Source of the DNA: Schlesneria sp. DSM 10557
Lineage (GTDB): Bacteria; Planctomycetota; Planctomycetia; Planctomycetales; Planctomycetaceae
NCBI RefSeq assembly: GCF_041860085.1
Contig: NZ_CP124747.1
Location: forward strand, 1,488,001-1,552,000
Direction of reading: 5' to 3'
DNA length: 64,000 nucleotides
Notes under the pieces: model-generated
What the model saw: only the letters and a program-made list of their open reading frames with translations
Told to the model about the DNA's origin: nothing
Databases searched by the model: none
Program-made: the position numbers and the translations under genes
Part shown: positions 9,303 through 17,867 of the stretch, piece after piece
Position numbering within the stretch: the first letter of the stretch is position 1
Layout of the letters: every line of letters begins with the position of its first letter

Positions 9303-10889
9303 TCACTCGACGGAAGCACTCGTCGGAGTTGTTCTGCTCCGTGTCAAATTTTCGTAGACGGTGAAGGGGGGGCGTTTCTGGTCCGGATTGGGTCCGAAGA
9401 GCCCGAGCACGATGTCGAGATCGCCGTCGGAATCCACATCGGCCAGAACCTGAGACGCATGGAGTGGGTTACCAAACTCCAGCGGATGAGGCGAAAACTT
9501 GCCCGGTTCAGTCTGTTCAAACCAGACGGCCGAGGGGATCGCCGCCAGTTGTTCGGCACTCATCCCGTTGATCACCCGCAGCGGGAAACAACTGGAGGTG
9601 ACGATGTCGAGATCACCATCCAGATCAAGATCACCAAATGCCGCTCCGCAAACCCCCGGCATGCAGGCGAGGTGATGGTCAGCAAACTGCAGCGAGCCCA
9701 GATTCTCCAGCCAGCGTAACTGGTGATAAGGCTTTATCATGAAGTTATCAAACATGTCTCCGTTTGTGACGACGAAATCGATATCGCCGTCGCCGTCGAG
9801 GTCAGCCGCTTCCAGGCCATTCAACCCGAATGCGGGCTCACGAGGGGGGCAGAGTTCCTGATTATCAAATCGAGCGTCACCCCGATTCAGGAAGACTTCT
9901 ACCGCTTCGTATTCCTGCGCAATCAGTGCGACGAAATCGATATCTCCATCCTGATCGAGATCAACGGGGGGGACTCGGATCGCTCCGTGCCGTTCATCCA
10001 GTCGGCGGATCTGAAACCTGGGTGTCCCGTCACTGGACGCACGCTGTTCCATGATCCGGATTCCCCCTTTCTTATGCCAGCCAAACTCGGCAACGACGAT
10101 GTCCAGTCGACCGTCACCATTGAAGTCGGCGGTACGAACTTCACAGACTCGTCCCAATCCCGAGGCGACAGTCGTTGAGCTCCAGGCGTCGTTCGGTTGC
10201 TGCTTGAGCAGGTAGACATTTCCTCGGTCGTGATCGGCTGGCTCTACGCTGCCCAGATCGGCAACCACCATCTCGAGGACGCCGTCCTGATCAATGTCAG
10301 ACCATTCAAATTGCGAAGGATGAGGAATGCTGGCCAGCTTGGAATAGCTCTTTGATTCCGGGTCCCAGTACGAGACCGTCCCGCCGCTCATGTCAGCCAT
10401 AACAAGCCGTTCCGTTCCGTCCTCGGTCCACTTCTTCCAACTGAGGAACGAAATCATCGGGTACTCGACGGGCTCGGGATCATACTCCGGTGCCAATCGA
10501 AATCGCGGAGAAGATTCCGCAGCAAAGCGGATCGGTTCCGGATCAGGCAATGTCTCGGGGGCGCGACTGGTGTAGTAATCAATCGCGCGAGGTTTCTCGG
10601 GAGGCTTGATATCGCTTTTGGGATTCGATTCTGCGAAGAAGCGATATCCCTGGTAGACCTCGTGTACCCAGCGATTCTTCGGGAACGAGGCAGGGTCAGG
10701 TGGTTGATGGCACTTCGAACAGAATTCGACGATATGCCGTTCTTCCGCAATTTCCCCTGCGGTACCGCCAGTGGATAACGTACCCGGCATGGATCCCGAT
10801 GGCCCGCAAGCGGGAACAGTCAGCAAACAAATCAGCGGGAAGAGCGTCAGCAGACGATTCCGGTTACGGTCACAACTCCAATGACGCAC
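9303..10889 (-). CDS. FG-GAP/VCBS repeat lipoprotein with one haem c motif
   Basis: The N-terminus has a signal peptide ending in the lipobox LTVPAC. Soon after comes one CSKCH motif (CXXCH), consistent with a single c-type haem. The remainder is a set of FG-GAP/VCBS repeats with Asp-rich calcium-binding-type loops: DIDQDGVLEMVV, DFNGDGRLDIVV, DLDQDGDIDFVA, DLDGDGDIDFVV, DLDLDGDLDIVT and DVDSDGDLDIVL. These build an integrin-alpha-like beta-propeller. I choose the GTG at 10889 because GGAG is eight bases upstream; the frame also allows GTG at 10895. It is transcribed towards the TPR lipoprotein. The pairing of a haem with an FG-GAP propeller next to a multihaem cytochrome suggests an extracellular redox complex, which is inference. 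Confidence 0.87.
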   Translation of the reverse strand: MRHWSCDRNRNRLLTLFPLICLLTVPACGPSGSMPGTLSTGGTAGEIAEERHIVEFCSKCHQPPDPASFPKNRWVHEVYQGYRFFAESNPKSDIKPPEKPRAIDYYTSRAPETLPDPEPIRFAAESSPRFRLAPEYDPEPVEYPMISFLSWKKWTEDGTERLVMADMSGGTVSYWDPESKSYSKLASIPHPSQFEWSDIDQDGVLEMVVADLGSVEPADHDRGNVYLLKQQPNDAWSSTTVASGLGRVCEVRTADFNGDGRLDIVVAEFGWHKKGGIRIMEQRASSDGTPRFQIRRLDERHGAIRVPPVDLDQDGDIDFVALIAQEYEAVEVFLNRGDARFDNQELCPPREPAFGLNGLEAADLDGDGDIDFVVTNGDMFDNFMIKPYHQLRWLENLGSLQFADHHLACMPGVCGAAFGDLDLDGDLDIVTSSCFPLRVINGMSAEQLAAIPSAVWFEQTEPGKFSPHPLEFGNPLHASQVLADVDSDGDLDIVLGLFGPNPDQKRPPFTVYENLTRSRTTPTSASVE

Positions 10890-11058
10890 AATCACAGCTC
10901 CATGAAATCCTGCGCAGCAGCAATTCTGATATAGTGGCCAGTGAACCCGGGGGTATGGCCCAGCGGCTCATGGATGACCGTCGTAAGGACATTGGGCGGA
11001 AGTGTTTTTAGAGTAGGCCTTTGAACTTCAGTTTGCAACCCGTTGCTAAGCGTGATCG

Positions 11059-12435
11059 ATGACTCAGAAGAAGCCGGCATCCCAGAGGAAAAAACCATCA
11101 GCGACCACCGCGACACCAGATAGCCCCGTCAGGAAACGAGTCGGAATTGGGCTGATTGTGATTGCGCTGCTCGCAGCCGGATTCTTCCTCACTCCTGTGT
11201 TGATCGTTGCCCGCGCCAGGACGCTGCTCGCCAGGCGAGAACCCCAACCAGCCCTGGCTTGGCTGGACCGAGCCCGGTGGTTTGGAACTTACCATGGGGA
11301 AATCGAGTTTCTCCGCGCCCGCGCTTACCGCAGACTGGGTGACCTCGATCGATTTCGTAATTCCATGCAGGCTGCGCTGGAGCAAGGCTATCCTGCCAGG
11401 CTGCTCGAACGCGAACAGGTCCTGATGCTGGCTCAAGTTGGACGTTTAAGAGAAGTCGAGGCAAAGCTGCCCGACATTCTCGTCAACGCTAACGAAGATT
11501 CCGGTGAGGTTTGCGAAGCATACGTCGGCGGACTGCTGCTGAATTTTCAGCAGGAACGGGCGTTGGCCGTGATCGATTCCTGGTCGAAGGATTATCCGTA
11601 TGACCCCCAGCCCGAGCTGATACGTGCGCAGGTCCTCCAGAATGCAGGAAGATTCAAAGAGGCAGACGCTGCTTACCTTCAGGCGATGAAACGGGCTCCA
11701 CACTCGTCCGAAATCAAGATGAGACGTGCTCTCGCCCTTTTGGCGGACAGGAAGATCGAACCGGCCAGGGCGCTGCTGCAGACGCTACTGAGGGATACTC
11801 AATACCACGACCGTGCCAGCCTCCAAATTGCCCATTGTGAGCGTGTCCTCGGCAACCACGCCCAGAGCCAGGCGGCGCTCGATCAAATCACCGACCCGGG
11901 GAAACTCCCTGACGAAGATCTGAAGCTGGAACAGGGACTACTGGCTCTCGATCAGGGCAACTTCCAGATCGCAGTGGAATGCCTCGAACAAGTCAAAAAA
12001 TTGCAGCCGAGATCTCTCGAAGTGGGCCATGCACTGGCTCGAGCTCTGCGGGGTGCCGGTCGAATCGATGAGGCGACCAGCGAGGCGCATCGCGTTGTGG
12101 AATCGGAAGCTCAACTCAGCAGGGTCGACAAACTCCAGGTCGAAGTCGCCGGTGATCCCGCTAACCTGGAGTTGAGACTCGATATCGGGAAAACGCTGTT
12201 GAAGTATGGAGACCCCAAGCGAGGTGTCTCCTGGCTGCAGTCGGTCCTGAACCTTGATCCCGGAAATCGGGACGCCAACCTCGCACTGGGGGACTATTAC
12301 CAGTCGCTTGATCCCCCGTCCGCAGAGAATCACAAGCTCGCTAACGTCTATCTGGAACGTGCGAGACAACCGAGCAAAAGCCCGACGGATTCCCCAGCAG
12401 ACAAGTCAGAAAACGAAAAACTCCTCTCGCGGTAA
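11059..12435 (+). CDS. Membrane-anchored TPR protein
   Basis: A Lys-rich N-terminus is followed by one strong membrane segment at about residues 30-50 (GIGLIVIALLAAGFFLTPVLIV) and then by tetratricopeptide repeats to near the C-terminus. The last 30 residues are polar and Ser/Lys-rich. The topology is a cytoplasmic tail with a TPR domain outside the membrane. It is divergent from the FG-GAP lipoprotein gene, with 169 bp between the starts, so the two could share a regulatory region. No enzyme signature is visible; a scaffold for the neighbouring exported proteins is the natural guess. Confidence 0.85.
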   Translation: MTQKKPASQRKKPSATTATPDSPVRKRVGIGLIVIALLAAGFFLTPVLIVARARTLLARREPQPALAWLDRARWFGTYHGEIEFLRARAYRRLGDLDRFRNSMQAALEQGYPARLLEREQVLMLAQVGRLREVEAKLPDILVNANEDSGEVCEAYVGGLLLNFQQERALAVIDSWSKDYPYDPQPELIRAQVLQNAGRFKEADAAYLQAMKRAPHSSEIKMRRALALLADRKIEPARALLQTLLRDTQYHDRASLQIAHCERVLGNHAQSQAALDQITDPGKLPDEDLKLEQGLLALDQGNFQIAVECLEQVKKLQPRSLEVGHALARALRGAGRIDEATSEAHRVVESEAQLSRVDKLQVEVAGDPANLELRLDIGKTLLKYGDPKRGVSWLQSVLNLDPGNRDANLALGDYYQSLDPPSAENHKLANVYLERARQPSKSPTDSPADKSENEKLLSR

Positions 12436-12448
12436 CCACAAGAGGAGT
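12411..12448 (-). terminator. Rho-independent terminator, leftward
   Basis: An 8-bp stem (ACTCCTCT at 12420-12427 with AGAGGAGT at 12441-12448) and a 13-nt loop are followed, on the minus strand, by TTTTCGTTTT. It would end the leftward transcript from the lipoprotein gene that stops at 12523. The hairpin overlaps the 3' end and stop codon of the rightward TPR gene, so both genes use the same bases. Confidence 0.6.
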
Positions 12449-12522
12449 CGAGAAGTACCAGAGTAGCCCGTCAGCAAACTGTTGTCGGCTAAGTTTTCAG
12501 TGCCAGAACAAGTTATCTACGG

Positions 12523-13014
12523 TTAGTCGTCCGTCAAATCGAACGTGAAATCGTTCTTTTCACCCGGAACCACAGTTCGCTTGAGCCCTGATTTTGAGGC
12601 GTCTGCGTATTTGGCAGGAATCAGTTTTCCTGTGTTTCCGGCGCCGGGTGGTTGCAGCTTCTTTCCCTTTGAGCTCTGCTGGGCCTGCTGCATCTGTGCC
12701 AGGTAGTCCGTCGGGGAGGCATTGGCAGGCATAGCACTGCCGGGCTCTGGCAACGTCACGATGGTAATAACGTGCTCTCCAGGGACTGCTCCGTCGTTGG
12801 AATTGATTGTCGTGAGCTTAAACTTTCCGCTCGCGTCGCAGACTCCCACTGCCGTTCGCGGCGTTTTATCTGTTGCGAAAGTAACGACAGCACCTTTCAC
12901 CGGCTGCCCCTTATAGTTCACGGTTCCCGAGACAGGAACAACTTTCAGGGTGGAGCCCCCGCCGCCACACCCGATAATGGCGATTACTGCGAACAGAGCA
13001 CAACGAGACAGCAT
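12523..13014 (-). CDS. Small lipoprotein with carboxypeptidase-regulatory-like (transthyretin-like) domain
   Basis: This 163-residue protein has a short signal peptide with the lipobox-like IIGCGGG, then a compact beta-sandwich region: VSGTVNYKGQPVKGAVVTF and later DASGKFKLTT match the carboxypeptidase regulatory-like pattern. A Gln/Lys/Pro-rich segment sits in the middle. A strong GGAGG lies before the ATG at 13014. It follows the DUF1559 gene on the same strand. DUF1559 genes followed by a gene of this type recur in planctomycetes, and the pair is presumed to act at the cell surface; its function is not known. Confidence 0.85.
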   Translation of the reverse strand: MLSRCALFAVIAIIGCGGGGSTLKVVPVSGTVNYKGQPVKGAVVTFATDKTPRTAVGVCDASGKFKLTTINSNDGAVPGEHVITIVTLPEPGSAMPANASPTDYLAQMQQAQQSSKGKKLQPPGAGNTGKLIPAKYADASKSGLKRTVVPGEKNDFTFDLTDD

Positions 13015-13116
13015 CGAAACCTCCGAGTCACAAACAAAGCGAGAAAACCATAAGAGGACATTATCTCTTGCATGACAGATGTCTGCTGTCGCAAGGGTTC
13101 AGACGGAAGCACAAGA

Positions 13117-13190
13117 GGCGCGTCGTTCGACGCGCCCCTTGGCAGTTCAGCACTTTGAATCAGGCGGTCATCTTTAGCCAAGAGGCTAAG
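13117..13190 (-). terminator. Two stem-loops between the DUF1559 gene and the small lipoprotein gene
   Basis: Hairpin one pairs CTTAGCC with GGCTAAAG across a 4-nt loop (13172-13190), about 25 bp past the DUF1559 stop. Hairpin two is an 8-bp GC-rich stem, GGCGCGTC/GACGCGCC, around the loop GTTC (13117-13136). Neither has a U-tract, so partial termination, attenuation or mRNA 3'-end stabilisation are all possible. Confidence 0.4.
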
Positions 13191-13214
13191 AGAAGGCCTG
13201 AATCACACGGACCA

Positions 13215-14222
13215 CTAGAAGGAAACGGTGTTACCATCACGTCGATCACCCATTCGCTGATAGGTGCCGTAATCGATGTTTTCGCTAAGGAACTGGACCG
13301 ATCCGTCGCAGAACAGGAAGTGAGCGCCGCCTGTGTGCTGTGACTTGAATCCCTGTGACGTGTTCCAGGTATCGGCCCGGTGGCAGTTATCTGCTCGCGG
13401 AGGCGACTGTGGACAGGTTGGGAAGTTGATCGGAGCCGTCGTAGCGGTCCAGATCGAGTTGTTGTGGAACCAGCCGTTGTTTTGATGGTCAGCACACTCG
13501 GGACGAATTTCCCCCATCAGAATCGTGTTGCTGGTACCGTCGGTGACGTCCCGCATGCGGGCGGCCCAGATTCCGCGGCTGAACATTCCGGAGATTTCAG
13601 CAGGATTCCAAGTGTTTGAGTGACCGGCTGGTCCGGTACCGAAGTAACCACCCGCATTTGTGCCACCGCGAGCGGCGTGCTGTGGGTCTACCAGGGGACC
13701 GTGTGGTGGATACAAGCCAGGGCAGCCAGTTCCGCCGTTGACGTCCATTCGCTGTGCACCGAGCGATGGAGCATAGTTCGTCTTCGCACGGCCCGTGGTG
13801 TCGGGTGAAGTCGACGTCGGGCAAATGAAGGCGGGGATGATGATGTCGTAAATTGGCTTACCATTTACGACAATCGTTTCTGCGTTGGGAATAAAGAAAT
13901 TGATCTGGTTGTACAATGGCGCTTGATCGATGAAAGGGAGAATCATCGTCAGTTCTGTACCATGCTGAGTGGCGGTCCACTCGGGCGTCAGCGCTGGGTA
14001 TCCCCACTGCAGACTGTTGTTAGGAAAGCGGTTATGGGTGTCATGGTAATTGTGCATTGCCAAGCCCAGTTGCTTGACGTTGTTCTTGCACTGTGTTCGA
14101 CGAGCTGCTTCGCGTGCCTGTTGAACTGCAGGCAGCAGCAATGCGATCAGAACTGCAATGATGGCAATCACCACCAGCAATTCGATCAAAGTAAACCCCT
14201 GATTCCGAATTCGGCGCAGCAT
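13215..14222 (-). CDS. DUF1559 prepilin-like protein
   Basis: The N-terminus is a textbook type IV pilin/pseudopilin leader, with NQGFTLIELLVVIAII and cleavage expected between Gly and Phe, followed by the helix that embeds in the membrane. The domain after it (LPAVQQAREAARRTQC, then NNVKQLGLAMHNYHD) is typical of DUF1559. The C-terminus has the H-X9-DG signature (His, nine residues, then Asp-Gly in HTGGAHFLFCDGSVQ). Length, 335 residues, fits the family. The ATG at 14222 has GGAG eight bases upstream. The family is greatly expanded in planctomycetes and its role is unproven; surface pseudopilin-like structures are the usual proposal. An AT-rich 230-bp gap separates it from the divergent CRTAC1 gene. 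Confidence 0.93.
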   Translation of the reverse strand: MLRRIRNQGFTLIELLVVIAIIAVLIALLLPAVQQAREAARRTQCKNNVKQLGLAMHNYHDTHNRFPNNSLQWGYPALTPEWTATQHGTELTMILPFIDQAPLYNQINFFIPNAETIVVNGKPIYDIIIPAFICPTSTSPDTTGRAKTNYAPSLGAQRMDVNGGTGCPGLYPPHGPLVDPQHAARGGTNAGGYFGTGPAGHSNTWNPAEISGMFSRGIWAARMRDVTDGTSNTILMGEIRPECADHQNNGWFHNNSIWTATTAPINFPTCPQSPPRADNCHRADTWNTSQGFKSQHTGGAHFLFCDGSVQFLSENIDYGTYQRMGDRRDGNTVSF

Positions 14223-14452
14223 AAAACGATCTCCGAGAAATGTGAGAACGACGCAACGAAAACGTGGCTCGCAAGAAACGAGTCAACGACAAATCAGAAG
14301 GGAAGAGAGAGAATTTGAGATTTCATCGAGTCAATTGAAATTGATGGAACTTTTTTACCTAGTTCGTTATGAATTCGCAACACAAAAATTTCATGAATCT
14401 TTAATCTGAACAGTAGGCTCTTCAAAATCTTACACGATCTGGGTGATCAATA

Positions 14453-16186
14453 ATGCGTTTTGACAAGCAATCTGTTCTGCCCCTGCTTGCGACCTTATGC
14501 GTCATTTTCCTGTCGAGCTGCCAACAAAATTCTGAAATTCCGGAAGCCCCTCTCAGCCAGTCTGAACCAACGCCCGCAAGTCTTTCGGCACCGATCACTT
14601 TCGTCGAAAAACCGGATTTCTTTGCGAAGCCGTTCTCTTACGATAATGGAGAAAACAGCGAGTATTTCGCGATTATCGAAGCGATTGGGGGAGGTCTGGC
14701 GACCTTGGACTATGACCGGGACGGGATGTTCGACCTGATCATCGCTGGCGGAGGCGAATTGCTTCCCGAAAATCAGATCAAGCCCAAACCGACAGGGTTC
14801 TACCGTAACATCGGAAACTGGAAGGGGGTTGATTTAACACATCTCTTTCCGCCCGCTGCCTTTTTCTCACACGGTGCCTACGCCGCTGATTTTGACAACG
14901 ATGGATTTTGCGACGTGATCATCACGGGCTACGGTGGAGTTCAACTTTTGCACAACACGGGCGATGGCCACTTTCAGGATGTGACTCGCCAGAGTGAACT
15001 CATCGACGATTCCTGGAGTACTGCGGCAGCCTGGGGAGACTTTAACGGGGATGGAGTTCTGGACCTTTACGTCGCCCATTACGCAAACTGGTCCTTCGAG
15101 AATAATCCCGTTTGCCTGGAACGCCCCTCTAATCTTCGCGACACATGCGCCCCGCGTAACTTTGTATCACTCGATGACTCGGCATTCCTCGGGACAGGGG
15201 ATGGGCGGTTCAGGTCTGCCCATTCCGATTTGGGCTTTTCACCCGGAGGAAAGGGGTTGGGCGTCCTGTCAATCGATCTCGATGGAGATCTTGATCTGGA
15301 CCTGTACGTCGCAAATGACGGAGAACCGAATTTCGTCTACCAGAACAACGGAGGCACCTTCAGCGATGTCTCGATCGTGAGCGGTGCAGATCGAAATGAA
15401 CGAGGTCTGCCTGATGGCAGTATGGGCTTGGAAGGGAATGATTTTAACGGAGATATGCTGCCTGATCTCTGGGTCACCAATTTCGAGAAAGAGTCCATGG
15501 CCTTGTATCGGGCAATGCCGGGAAGCTACTTCCAGCATGTAAGCCAGCCCTTAGGAATCACAGGGATTGGATCCGAATACGTGGGCTGGGGAATTTGCCT
15601 GCGGGACTTCGATGGTGACGGGGATGAAGACGTCTGTATTGCCACGGGCCACGCCAACCGCCACTCCCCCACATCTCCCCGTTTTCAGGTCCCCATTCTG
15701 CTCGAAAACCAGGACGGACGGCTCTTCTCGAGCGTCGCCGCGAAGGCGGGTTCCTATTTCACGACGGGGCATCTTGGCCGAGGTCTGTCTGCCTGCGATC
15801 TGGACAACGACGGACGGATTGACCTTGCGGTCTCGCAAATCCTGGCTCCCACCGTCGTCCTCGAAAACACAACTCCCCATACTTCTCGTTGGATCGGACT
15901 GCAACTTGTCGGTCGCACCACATCCCGGGACTCGATCGGAACACGGATCGTGCTGCGGTATGATTCGGCCCGCCAGACCCGATTTATCACCAGCGGTGCC
16001 AGCTACCTCTCAACATCTGACTCGCGTGTCCTGTTTCATGTCCCCGAGGCAGCAGAGAACGTTTCCATCGAGATTACCTGGCCGTCAGGTCAGGTGCAGA
16101 TTTTGTCTTCTCCACAGTTCAGTCAATATTCCGTCATCGTCGAGCCCCCCAGAGATGAGGTCGCTGCCTTGGAAAAACGGGGGTAA
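14453..16186 (+). CDS. CRTAC1-family lipoprotein (FG-GAP propeller plus ASPIC/UnbV domain)
   Basis: A signal peptide ends in the lipobox LSSC. Between about residues 60 and 450 there are FG-GAP repeats with Asp-rich loops (DYDRDGMFDLIIAGG, DFNGDGVLDLYVAHY, DLDGDLDLDLYVAND, DFDGDGDEDVCIATG, DLDNDGRIDLAVSQ). The C-terminal part, with SRDSIGTRIVLRY and ITWPSGQVQ, matches the ASPIC/UnbV domain. The architecture and the 577-residue length are those of CRTAC1-like proteins, calcium-binding extracellular propellers of unknown function common in planctomycetes. It is divergent from the DUF1559 gene and closes the extracytoplasmic block that began with the multihaem cytochrome. Confidence 0.92.
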   Translation: MRFDKQSVLPLLATLCVIFLSSCQQNSEIPEAPLSQSEPTPASLSAPITFVEKPDFFAKPFSYDNGENSEYFAIIEAIGGGLATLDYDRDGMFDLIIAGGGELLPENQIKPKPTGFYRNIGNWKGVDLTHLFPPAAFFSHGAYAADFDNDGFCDVIITGYGGVQLLHNTGDGHFQDVTRQSELIDDSWSTAAAWGDFNGDGVLDLYVAHYANWSFENNPVCLERPSNLRDTCAPRNFVSLDDSAFLGTGDGRFRSAHSDLGFSPGGKGLGVLSIDLDGDLDLDLYVANDGEPNFVYQNNGGTFSDVSIVSGADRNERGLPDGSMGLEGNDFNGDMLPDLWVTNFEKESMALYRAMPGSYFQHVSQPLGITGIGSEYVGWGICLRDFDGDGDEDVCIATGHANRHSPTSPRFQVPILLENQDGRLFSSVAAKAGSYFTTGHLGRGLSACDLDNDGRIDLAVSQILAPTVVLENTTPHTSRWIGLQLVGRTTSRDSIGTRIVLRYDSARQTRFITSGASYLSTSDSRVLFHVPEAAENVSIEITWPSGQVQILSSPQFSQYSVIVEPPRDEVAALEKRG

Positions 16187-16401
16187 GACATATCACGCTC
16201 AGGTCGAATCTCACGCGTTCGTTCCCGCCGGAACTTGCAGGCCTAAATGGGAAGCTCAACCGCAGCCACGTCGTGGCAGCATTGCAGACATCGTCCTTCG
16301 GTTCGGTGGGCGTAACACATCGTTAGTGCGATGACGTTAGTTCCAGGTCCCGGCCTCTCTTGAGGCAACCTGCCAGCGGACTTTCAACAGGAAACCACCA
16401 C

Positions 16402-17088
16402 ATGAATCACGATGCCTGTTCACGCCGTTCGTTCGCCGCCATGACGGCCGGAGCATTCCTGTCAACGGCCGCATCGTTACGAGGCCAGGAAAGTGCTGCT
16501 ACCGATGCCGCCAAAGCCAACGCGTCACCTGCGGGGCCGCGAGAAGCTCCCTTCGAACGAGACTACGAAGCACCTGCATTTCAGCCCAAGTGGAAAAATC
16601 CCCAGATCAACCGCTTACTCATTCAGGACTTCGTGATGTTCGCACACACGGACATTGAGATGGTCAAACGATTGCTGGAGAAAGAGCCGGGGCTGGTCCT
16701 TTCGACCATCAATTGGGGAGCGAACGACTGGGAAAGTGGACTCGGCGCAGCGTCACACTGCGGTCGACACGACATCGTAGAACTTCTGTTGGAGCGGGGA
16801 GCCCGTCCAGACATTTTCTGCTCGGCCATGCTGGGGCAAGTGGATATCGTCAGGACACTGCTCACGTTCCAGCCCAGGCTGATCGATGTCAAAGGACCGC
16901 ACGGCTTTTCGCTGCACTTCCATGCACAAGTGGGGGGCGAGCGGTCCGCGAACGTGCTGGACTATCTCCAGTCCATCCGGTACGTCGAACTGAAGCCGAA
17001 TCCGTTCCTGAAAATGAACGAAGAAGCAAAAAAGAAAGCGGAGCCGGAAAAAGGGGAGGGTCTCAAGGATCCCGCAAACGCCCCGTGA
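16402..17088 (+). CDS. Exported ankyrin-repeat protein with Tat-type signal
   Basis: The N-terminus has a twin-arginine motif (SRRSFAAM) followed by a hydrophobic stretch and an Ala-rich cleavage region, suggesting Tat export. The mature part has ankyrin repeats: AHTDIEMVKRLLEKEPGLV, SHCGRHDIVELLLERGA and CSAMLGQVDIVRTLL. The tail is Lys/Glu-rich. I start it at the ATG at 16402, where AGGAAA lies upstream; the frame is open to 16360, but that adds residues ahead of the signal. Its role is unknown. Ankyrins mediate protein contacts, and no partner is evident next to it. Confidence 0.82.
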   Translation: MNHDACSRRSFAAMTAGAFLSTAASLRGQESAATDAAKANASPAGPREAPFERDYEAPAFQPKWKNPQINRLLIQDFVMFAHTDIEMVKRLLEKEPGLVLSTINWGANDWESGLGAASHCGRHDIVELLLERGARPDIFCSAMLGQVDIVRTLLTFQPRLIDVKGPHGFSLHFHAQVGGERSANVLDYLQSIRYVELKPNPFLKMNEEAKKKAEPEKGEGLKDPANAP

Positions 17089-17142
17089 GGCCACACACAC
17101 TCTCTCTCGCTCTCTTGGTTTCACACACCACGCGAAAAATCA

Positions 17143-17577
17143 TCAGGTGGGGTCGGGTGTTGCGGCGGCATAGGCCTTTGCGGTGTCGTAGAAATCGAAA
17201 TATTCCACGATCTTGCCATCTCGAAAGCGGAAGAAGTCTGCCTTTGGCGACTCAGCCGACTTCCCCGTCAATTTACTTTTGAACGAGCAGCGTCCCAGCA
17301 TGACGACACGGTCGCCCTGCTCGATGAATTCGTCAGCATGGAAGTAGAGCATCTCCCAGGTGGCACGTAATTCGTTGAAGTAGTTCTTTGCCTGCTCCTT
17401 CCCCGTGAGCGCTTTAGTAAACTCCATTCCCGCGTTCCCATCCGACAACGAGGTCATCCTGACATCGTCACACATCAGATCCAGCCATTGCTGGACAGAT
17501 TCCCCACGCGAATCATTCCATTCTCGATACGCGACTTGAAGTTTTTTCACATTGGGCGAAGCGTCTGGTGCTGGCAT
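17143..17577 (-). CDS. NTF2-like/SnoaL-fold protein
   Basis: This 144-residue protein resembles the nuclear-transport-factor-2-like fold used by SnoaL-type cyclases and ketosteroid-isomerase relatives: an N-terminal helix pair (YREWNDSRGESVQQWLDLM), a central ADEFIEQGDRVVMLGR strand segment and a terminal FFRFRDGKIVEYFDFYDT. A strong GGAGG precedes the ATG at 17577. No signal peptide is seen, so it should be cytoplasmic. The family covers many small-molecule enzymes and binding proteins, and no substrate can be assigned. Confidence 0.8.
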   Translation of the reverse strand: MPAPDASPNVKKLQVAYREWNDSRGESVQQWLDLMCDDVRMTSLSDGNAGMEFTKALTGKEQAKNYFNELRATWEMLYFHADEFIEQGDRVVMLGRCSFKSKLTGKSAESPKADFFRFRDGKIVEYFDFYDTAKAYAAATPDPT

Positions 17578-17867
17578 CAGTTTCCCTCCGGATCCTTGTG
17601 AACGACACGCAACAATCTGAACCGACCCCTAATCATGCACTTCATCTGTCCTGGAAGTAAATCGGGAGGGCACAAATGTTCCCTTCCCGAGAGATTGGAG
17701 GCGGAACGAGGTGAGTGACCCGGACGACCTTCCCGTCACGGCCAACAACAATTTCAAGTCGCGAGAACCGATAAGGCAGCCGAAACGGACAGGCAATCGG
17801 CTTGGTCTAGACGCATTTTCCCACTTCGACGATTATCCCGACCAGCCGAACCTCACAGGAGTTACTG

